NCBI GenBank assembly: GCA_029974035.1
Contig: JARKQG010000068.1
Location: 1 to 28,674, forward strand
DNA length: 28,674 nt
Direction: 5' to 3'
From: Eubacteriales bacterium
GTDB taxonomy: Bacteria; Bacillota_A; Clostridia; Christensenellales; Aristaeellaceae
A program made the translations under genes and the position numbers. Of this stretch, positions 23,498-28,674 are shown in pieces. Each line of letters begins with the position of its first letter. The first letter of the stretch is position 1. The notes beneath the pieces are model-generated. The model ran no database searches, was not told the DNA's origin, and saw only the letters and a list, made by a program, of their open reading frames with translations.

Positions 23498-25426
23498 CTA
23501 CGCACCGTAGGAATTGCGCCGGATGATCTGGTCCTGATAGCCCTTGTCCAGCTGCACGAAGTGGCCGCTCCACCCCCACACGCGGACGATCAGGTTCCGG
23601 TGGGCATCGGGGTTGACCTGGGCGTCCAGCATCTCCTCCCGGGAGACGGCGTTGAGCTGCAGCTGATGGCCGCCCATGGCGATGTAGGTTCTGACCAGCT
23701 GCGCCACCTTGGCCACGCCCTCCGGGTGCTTGAACACGGTGTCGTGCAGCTCGAGGGTCAGCGGCCCGCCGTTCATCACGCGGTGAAGGCCGGGCCGCGC
23801 CATCGCGGAGACGACCGACAGCGGCCCCGCGTCCCGGAGCGTCAGCGACGGCGAGAAGTTGGCGGAGAGGGGCTCCCCGGCCCGCCGCCCATCGGCGGTG
23901 GCGCCCAGCGCCTTTGAATGCCACAGATAGTACATGGCGGAGCCGGTGCCCGCGCGCACGCGCCCGCCGCGCTCGTTGACCAGCGGCTCCAGCGCGTCGG
24001 CAAAGGCGTCCAGCAGCCGGTCGGCAATTTCCTCGCACGCCTCGTCCCGGCCCAGCTTGGGGGCGTCCTCCCGCAGAAGGCGGGCAAGGCCGGGGGCATC
24101 CTGAAAGTCCGTCGCCAGCGCCGCCAGAAGCGCGGCGGGGGGAATGGCCCGCTCCTCAAACACGTACCGCCGGACGGCGGCCAGCTGGTCCACCGCGGTG
24201 GCAAAGCCGGTGCCGTGGAAGCCGTAGTTGTTGTATTTGGCGCCCTCGCTCACGTCGTGGGTCACGTCGCGCATCAGCACCGTCTGAAAGGGCGCGGGCT
24301 CCATGAAGAGGGGCGCGAGGCCCGCCATCGTCCTTTCCGCGTCGGCGCGGATGGCCGCGCGGACCTTTTCCTCCAAGGCTTCGTAGGTTTCGCAGGCGGC
24401 CAGGTTTTCCCGTATCACGTCGGAAACGACGCCCGCCAGCGACACGGCGCCGATGTTGGGGATGTCCATGGCCACGCCGGGGATGATGAACTCCCAGCAG
24501 GCGGCGACCACGTAGTCCCGGGCGTCCTCAAGGTCGTAGCCCATGTCCACCAGCGCGGGGATGACCACATCGTCGTTGGCGTACTGGGGAAAGCCCAGGC
24601 CCTGGCGCGTGAGCTGGGTGCCCAGCTCGTAGAGCTCGACCGGGGTGTTTTTGTCCACGCGCAGGTTGATCTTGGGATCGATGCGCCGGTTGTTGAGGCT
24701 GGCTTTGAGGCACAGCGTGGTCAGCGGGTTGACGGCGGGATTGCCGTTCCGGTCGCAGCCGCCCAGCATCATGCTCTGGCCGTTGTCGCCCCGCTGCATG
24801 CCGGTGTACAGGTCGCTGTCCCGGTTGAAGGAAAGGAAAAATTCCTCCGTCAGGGTGAGGGCTTCGGCCTCGGTCATGCCCTTTTCCATGTCGGCCCTGA
24901 GAAAGGGCCACATGTACTGGTCAAAGCGGCCCACGGTATTGTGGTAGACGTTTGACGCCCACAGCGAAAAGTGCAGGATGCGAAAGGCGTTCAGCGCCTC
25001 GGGATAGGATGCCGCGCCGGTGCGCACGGCGCGGGAGAGCCCCGCGTCGCCGTAGCGGTCGGCGTAGGCGATGACGGCGTCGATGGCGGTGCGCCCCTCG
25101 GGGGTGGTCCTCTCGCGGCGGGGCAGGAGCCCCTCCGTCAGCACGCCCGCCCAATCGGAGGAGATGTTGCACACCCGGCCCTGCTCGTGCACGTGCCGGC
25201 CCGCCTGGAGCCTTTCGCGCTCGCCGGGGGCGTAGATGTCCGGAAAGGAGGGAATGGTGCGCCAGGCATAGATGCGCTCTCCGGGGTTTTTTACAATGCG
25301 CTCGCGTTCGAGAAACAGTTTCAGCCGCTTCGCCGCCCGCTGGGCCAGCGTGAGCGCCGGGTCCTGAATGGCCTTTTCGACGGCCCTGGTTTCCTCCGGG
25401 GACAGTTCCTTCCAAAGTTCGCTCAT
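23498..25426 (-). CDS. Glycyl radical enzyme of unknown substrate (pyruvate formate-lyase / glycerol dehydratase superfamily, short form)
   Basis: Oxygen-sensitive radical enzyme of 642 residues. The glycyl radical loop near the C-terminus is RVWGWSGHF with Gly618 as the radical site, followed by QDQIIRRNSYGA; the usual form is RVxGYS/A. The thiyl-radical cysteine is Cys310 in VAACWEFIIPG, aligning with the GCVEP motif of glycerol-dehydratase/choline-lyase types, and the conserved Glu312 is present. Other family landmarks are GGCDRNGNPAVNPLT and GAKYNNYGFHGTGFATAVD. The protein is shorter than PFL or diol-dehydratase-type enzymes (about 760-850), and CWEF replaces CVEP, so I cannot assign dehydratase, lyase or decarboxylase activity. 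It overlaps its activase by ATGA (25423-25426) and follows a monosaccharide-type ABC importer, which suggests a sugar, polyol or related small molecule as substrate. Confidence 0.88.
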   Translation of the reverse strand: MSELWKELSPEETRAVEKAIQDPALTLAQRAAKRLKLFLERERIVKNPGERIYAWRTIPSFPDIYAPGERERLQAGRHVHEQGRVCNISSDWAGVLTEGLLPRRERTTPEGRTAIDAVIAYADRYGDAGLSRAVRTGAASYPEALNAFRILHFSLWASNVYHNTVGRFDQYMWPFLRADMEKGMTEAEALTLTEEFFLSFNRDSDLYTGMQRGDNGQSMMLGGCDRNGNPAVNPLTTLCLKASLNNRRIDPKINLRVDKNTPVELYELGTQLTRQGLGFPQYANDDVVIPALVDMGYDLEDARDYVVAACWEFIIPGVAMDIPNIGAVSLAGVVSDVIRENLAACETYEALEEKVRAAIRADAERTMAGLAPLFMEPAPFQTVLMRDVTHDVSEGAKYNNYGFHGTGFATAVDQLAAVRRYVFEERAIPPAALLAALATDFQDAPGLARLLREDAPKLGRDEACEEIADRLLDAFADALEPLVNERGGRVRAGTGSAMYYLWHSKALGATADGRRAGEPLSANFSPSLTLRDAGPLSVVSAMARPGLHRVMNGGPLTLELHDTVFKHPEGVAKVAQLVRTYIAMGGHQLQLNAVSREEMLDAQVNPDAHRNLIVRVWGWSGHFVQLDKGYQDQIIRRNSYGA

Positions 25427-26271
25427 AGGGTGACGACCTCCATGCCGCGTTCGGCAAATGGTTTTACAAAGTAGTTTGACGCCTGATCTTCGGGGAATTC
25501 CGGTTCGTAGGGAAGGTTTAACTGCGCGTACTTGGCGCCGGCCGCGCGGTTGTAGCCCATCAGCTCCACCCGTTCCAGCGCCTTTGCGCCCTCGAGGAGG
25601 CGCGCGGTGGCGGTGAGGTTTTCCCGCGTGTCGGTGACGGAGGGGATCAGCGGCACCCGCGCCCGGAAGGGAATGCCCAGCGCCTTCAGCCGCTCCAAAT
25701 TTTCGAGGATCGGGCGGTTGTCCGCGCCGGTCCACGTTTTGTGGGCGGCGGGATCGGCGAGCTTGATGTCCATCAGCACCAGGTCCATGGTCTTTATAAC
25801 GCGCTCGAACACCGCCGAATCGGCGTAGCCGGAGGTTTCAATGGCGGCGTGCAAATCCGCAATCAGGCCCCGGGTTTCCACCACAAAGTCCGGCTGCATC
25901 AGCGCCTCGCCGCCGGAAAAGGTCACGCCGCCGCCGCTCATCTTCAGCGCCCGGGCGTTTTTCGCCACGCGGCGGGCGGCCTCGGCGCTGGTCATTTCGC
26001 GCCCGGCGATCCGGAGCGCCCCCCGGGGGCAGGCGGCCACGCAGGCGCCGCAGGCGGCACAGCCGTCCGGATGCGGGCAGACCGCGTCGCAGGCGCCGCA
26101 ATGGATGCACAGGTCCCGGCTCTTCAGCCGCTGGGGCTTTGGGGAAAAGCTCTCCGGGTTGTGGCACCACTTGCAGCGGAGCGGGCAGCCCTTGAGGAAG
26201 ATCACGCTGCGGATGCCCGGCCCGTCGTAGACGGCGAATTCCTCGATGTCAAACACAATGCCGCTGGTCAT
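25423..26271 (-). CDS. Glycyl-radical enzyme activating protein (radical SAM activase)
   Basis: Activase of 282 residues that uses S-adenosylmethionine to place the radical on Gly618 of the adjacent enzyme. The N-terminus reads DGPGIRSVIFLKGCP, then the radical-SAM CX3CX2C triad at Cys29, Cys33 and Cys36 (CPLRCKWC). A ferredoxin-like insert follows with two 4Fe-4S motifs: C55, C58, C61, C65 and C71, C74, C77, C81. This insert is typical of activases for the glycerol-dehydratase/choline-lyase type and absent from the short PflA, which agrees with the CWE-type partner. Later features are SGGGVTFSGGEAL and ETSGYA. The ATG at 26271 has a weak site (ACAGAGA) 11 bases after the ATPase stop. It lies between the transporter and the glycyl radical enzyme and overlaps the latter by four bases. 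Confidence 0.94.
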   Translation of the reverse strand: MTSGIVFDIEEFAVYDGPGIRSVIFLKGCPLRCKWCHNPESFSPKPQRLKSRDLCIHCGACDAVCPHPDGCAACGACVAACPRGALRIAGREMTSAEAARRVAKNARALKMSGGGVTFSGGEALMQPDFVVETRGLIADLHAAIETSGYADSAVFERVIKTMDLVLMDIKLADPAAHKTWTGADNRPILENLERLKALGIPFRARVPLIPSVTDTRENLTATARLLEGAKALERVELMGYNRAAGAKYAQLNLPYEPEFPEDQASNYFVKPFAERGMEVVTL

Positions 26272-26282
26272 ATCTCTGTCCG

Positions 26283-27818
26283 TCAGCGCGCCCGGTCCGC
26301 GTCCTTTCCGATGGTGTAGGTCAATATCCGCTCCTGCTTCATGTCGTCCTTTTCGGTGATCTCCGCGGCGATGCCGCCGTCCCGCATCACATAGATGCGG
26401 TCGCTCATGCCGCTCAGCTCCGGCATGTCGGAGGAGATCATCAAAATGCCCACGCCGCCAAGCGCGATCTCGTCCATCATGCGGTAGATCTGCATTTTCG
26501 CGCCCACGTCGATGCCGCGGGTGGGCTCGTCCAGGATGAGCAGCCGGGGCCGCGCGGCGAGGCACTTGCCCAGCACCACCTTCTGCTGGTTGCCGCCGGA
26601 GAGGGTGCGGGTCTTCTGGGTCGCGCCGGCGCAGACGATGTCCAGCTTCCCGATCATGGACGCGGCCAGGTCGCGCTCGGCCGGGCCGAACATGAAAAAC
26701 CCCCGGAAAAGCTGCTGGAGCGACGCCAGCGTCAGGTTTTCGGCGATGTCCATGTCCAGAATCAGGCCCTCGCTTTTGCGGTCCTCGGTCAGGTATACGA
26801 GCCCCCGGCGCACGAGGTCGGTGGGGTCGGGCCGGGCGACGCGCCGGCCCAGGTAGGTGATCTCGCCGCCGCAGAAGCGCCGGTAGCCGAAGACGGACTT
26901 GGCCAGCTCCGTGCGCCCCGCGCCCACCAGCCCGCCCAGCCCCACAATTTCGCCGGAGCGCACCTGAATGGAGATGGGCGCGGTACCCGGCTCAAGGCGC
27001 AGGTTTCGGACGTCCAGCACCACGTCCTTCCCGGGTGTGTGGCGGCTGGCGAACAGGTCGCCCAGCGGCCGGCCCACCATCATTTGCACAATCCGGTCGG
27101 TCCGGAATTCCTCGCGCTCGAGGGTGCCGATGGACCGGCCGTCCCGGAGCACGCTCAGCCGGTCGCCGATCTCGTTGAACTCCTCCAGCCGATGGGAGAT
27201 GTAGATGATCGCCACGCCGTCCGAGCGCAGCTTTTTGATCAGCCGGAACAGGATGTCGATCTCGCTGCGGGTCAGCGACGAGGTGGGCTCGTCCATGATG
27301 ATGATGCGGCAGTTTTTGGAAAGCACCTTGACGATCTCCACCAGCTGCTGCTGAGCCGTGGAAAGCTTGCGCACCGGCGCGTCCGGATCGATGTCGATGC
27401 CCATGCCGCCAAGAAGCGCCCGCGCGCCCGCGCGCATGGCCCGGGCGTCCCGGAGCGCGCCTTTTTTGATCTCCCGCCCCATGTAGATGTTGTCGGCCAC
27501 GGTGAGGTTTTCGCACAGGTTCAGCTCCTGATGGATAAAGCCGATGCCCAGTTCCTGGGCCTCCCGGGGGTTTTTGGGGGCGATGGCGGCGCCGTCCAGC
27601 AGCATCCGCCCCTCGTCCGGCGGGATGATGCCGCCCAGCACCTTCATCAGCGTGGACTTTCCCGCGCCGTTTTCCCCCACCAGGATGTGCACCTCGCCGC
27701 GACGCAGGTCAAAATCCACCCGGTCGAGAATCTTTACCGTGGTGCCCCGGAGCGCCACGCCGTAGCTGTCGAAGATGTGCTTGGAAATACCCTGCATTTC
27801 CAGAATCGTATCGTTCAT
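26283..27818 (-). CDS. Ribose-type (CUT2) sugar ABC transporter ATPase, two-domain (RbsA/MglA family)
   Basis: Cytoplasmic ATPase of 511 residues with two fused nucleotide-binding domains, the hallmark of the CUT2 monosaccharide class. Domain 1 has Walker A GENGAGKSTLMKVLGG, signature LSTAQQQLVEIVKVL, and Walker B IIMDEPTSSLT. Domain 2 has the usual degenerate Walker A GLVGAGRTELAKS, with LSGGNQQKVVLGKCL and LILDEPTRGIDVGAK. The ATG at 27818 follows GGGGAGGG; a GTG two codons earlier is too close to that site. The permease stop is 12 bases upstream. It shares the operon with the activase and glycyl radical enzyme. The sugar (ribose, xylose, galactose, inositol, AI-2 or other) is not readable from this subunit. 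Confidence 0.95.
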   Translation of the reverse strand: MNDTILEMQGISKHIFDSYGVALRGTTVKILDRVDFDLRRGEVHILVGENGAGKSTLMKVLGGIIPPDEGRMLLDGAAIAPKNPREAQELGIGFIHQELNLCENLTVADNIYMGREIKKGALRDARAMRAGARALLGGMGIDIDPDAPVRKLSTAQQQLVEIVKVLSKNCRIIIMDEPTSSLTRSEIDILFRLIKKLRSDGVAIIYISHRLEEFNEIGDRLSVLRDGRSIGTLEREEFRTDRIVQMMVGRPLGDLFASRHTPGKDVVLDVRNLRLEPGTAPISIQVRSGEIVGLGGLVGAGRTELAKSVFGYRRFCGGEITYLGRRVARPDPTDLVRRGLVYLTEDRKSEGLILDMDIAENLTLASLQQLFRGFFMFGPAERDLAASMIGKLDIVCAGATQKTRTLSGGNQQKVVLGKCLAARPRLLILDEPTRGIDVGAKMQIYRMMDEIALGGVGILMISSDMPELSGMSDRIYVMRDGGIAAEITEKDDMKQERILTYTIGKDADRAR

Positions 27819-27830
27819 GCGCACCCTCCC

Positions 27831-28674
27831 CTACAGCTTCCGGTTTTTCACGACTTCGAGGATGATCGCCATGAGGATCACGAGGCCCATGGCGGGCTGG
27901 TACAGGTAGTAGTTGACGCCCATCAGGTTGATGCCGTTTTCCAGCGTCTTGGTGATCAATACGCCGAACACGCAGTTGATCACGCTGGACACGCCGCCAA
28001 ACAGGCTGGTGCCGCCCACCACGGCGGAGGTGACGATTTCAAAGGTGTAGTTGGCGCCCCCCAGGTTGGACTGGGCGCAGTTGACCCGCACCGTCAAAAG
28101 CACCGACGCCAGCGCCACCAGCGTGGAGCTGAGCGCGTAGGTCGCCACGTGGAGCCGCGCGGTGTCCACGCCGCTGAGCCGGGCCGTGGCCGGGTTGAAG
28201 CCAAAGGCGGAAAGCGCGCGCCCGTAGGTGGAGCGGTGGCGCACCAGCCAGACCAGCACCAGCACGATCCCCGCGATGAACAGGTAAGACGGCAGGCGAA
28301 ATATCTGCGTCAGCACGTCGTTTCCGGGCAGCCGTTCCGCCAGAAAAGCGAAGGGCTTCGCGGTGCCGAAGGCGAGCAAATCCTCCGGCAGCTGGTAGAA
28401 GGCCTCGCCCTTGCCCACAATCTGCGCCACCCCGTAGAGCACGTAGCCCGAGCCCAGCGTGGCGATGAAGGGCGGCACCTTCAGGTACTGGATGATGACG
28501 CCGTTGACCAGCCCCACGAAGGCGCCCGCCAAAAGCGTCAGCGGGATCGCCTGCCAGGCGGGCAGGCCCAGCTTTTTCGCCAGGATGCCCAGCAGCACCG
28601 AGCACAGCCCCAGCGTGTAGCCCAGCGACAGGTCGATGCCGCCGGTGGTGAGCACCAGCATCATGCCCATCGCG
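27831..28674 (-). CDS. Ribose-type (CUT2) sugar ABC transporter permease (RbsC family), 5' end cut by window edge
   Basis: Membrane permease of the importer powered by the preceding ATPase. The frame is open at the right edge, and the first visible residues AMGMMLVLTTGGIDLSLG match the interior of RbsC (VGMTFVILTGGIDLSVG in relatives), so roughly 40-80 N-terminal residues lie outside. Family features are VGLVNGVIIQYLKVPPFIATLG and TSAVVGGTSLFGG followed by GVLITKTLENGINLMGV. About 280 residues are present. The binding protein is not in the window and would be expected further upstream on the - strand. Confidence 0.94.
   Translation of the reverse strand, partial: AMGMMLVLTTGGIDLSLGYTLGLCSVLLGILAKKLGLPAWQAIPLTLLAGAFVGLVNGVIIQYLKVPPFIATLGSGYVLYGVAQIVGKGEAFYQLPEDLLAFGTAKPFAFLAERLPGNDVLTQIFRLPSYLFIAGIVLVLVWLVRHRSTYGRALSAFGFNPATARLSGVDTARLHVATYALSSTLVALASVLLTVRVNCAQSNLGGANYTFEIVTSAVVGGTSLFGGVSSVINCVFGVLITKTLENGINLMGVNYYLYQPAMGLVILMAIILEVVKNRKL

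Noticed and set aside
24255..24290. Suspicion that the glycyl radical enzyme lacks its catalytic cysteine, from the Cys-free segment before GAKYNN
   Set aside because: The thiyl cysteine motif of this superfamily lies earlier (GCVEP type), and Cys310 with Glu312 in ACWEF fills that role, so the enzyme appears intact.

Overview
The window is GC-rich bacterial DNA, densely packed with genes. It most likely comes from an anaerobic, Gram-positive gut-type Clostridia (Oscillospirales or Christensenellales are my guesses from style, not proven). The evidence is strong AGGAGG-type ribosome binding sites, sigma-A promoters, short Rho-independent terminators, a glycyl radical enzyme, secreted proteins with simple signal peptides and a Pro/Glu/Ala/Thr repeat stalk, and a strictly anaerobic style of purine catabolism. 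No rRNA, tRNA, CRISPR, insertion sequence or phage gene was seen.

Layout. (1) 1-5328 (+): an oligopeptide/dipeptide-type ABC transporter (permease B cut by the left edge, permease C, ATPases D and F). It is followed with almost no gap by a secreted acidic protein with a chagasin-like (I42) domain and a YgfJ/MocA-like cytidylyltransferase for the molybdenum cofactor. (2) 5351-19833 (+): a sigma-A promoter, a structured leader ending in an intrinsic terminator, then ssnA, ygfK, hyuA-type amidohydrolase, xdhD-type molybdenum hydroxylase, NCS2 purine permease, ygeX, ygeY, ygeW and carbamate kinase, closed by a terminator. (3) 19870-22305 (+): promoter, polar amino acid ABC transporter (binding protein, hairpin, permease, ATPase), terminator. 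(4) 22306-22762: a stretch with no convincing gene, then a small secreted repeat protein (22763-23377). (5) 23391-28674 (-): a convergent operon read right to left, with a ribose-type (CUT2) permease cut by the right edge, its ATPase, a radical-SAM activase and a short glycyl radical enzyme of unknown substrate.

How they work together. Block 2 matches the gene set associated with anaerobic purine/urate breakdown in enterobacteria and gut anaerobes. The NCS2 permease brings in the purine and the molybdenum hydroxylase and YgfK do redox chemistry on it. SsnA, HyuA and YgeY are hydrolases for ring and amide cleavage. YgeX breaks 2,3-diaminopropionate to pyruvate and ammonia, while YgeW and carbamate kinase plausibly recover ATP from a carbamoyl group. 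The hydroxylase has no FAD subunit here, so YgfK (flavin plus Fe-S clusters) is the obvious candidate electron partner.

The most interesting items are the terminator-bearing leader before ssnA, which looks like a riboswitch or attenuator of a type I cannot name; the short glycyl radical enzyme with a CWE active-site motif encoded with a monosaccharide-type importer; and the chagasin-like secreted protein tied to a peptide transporter.
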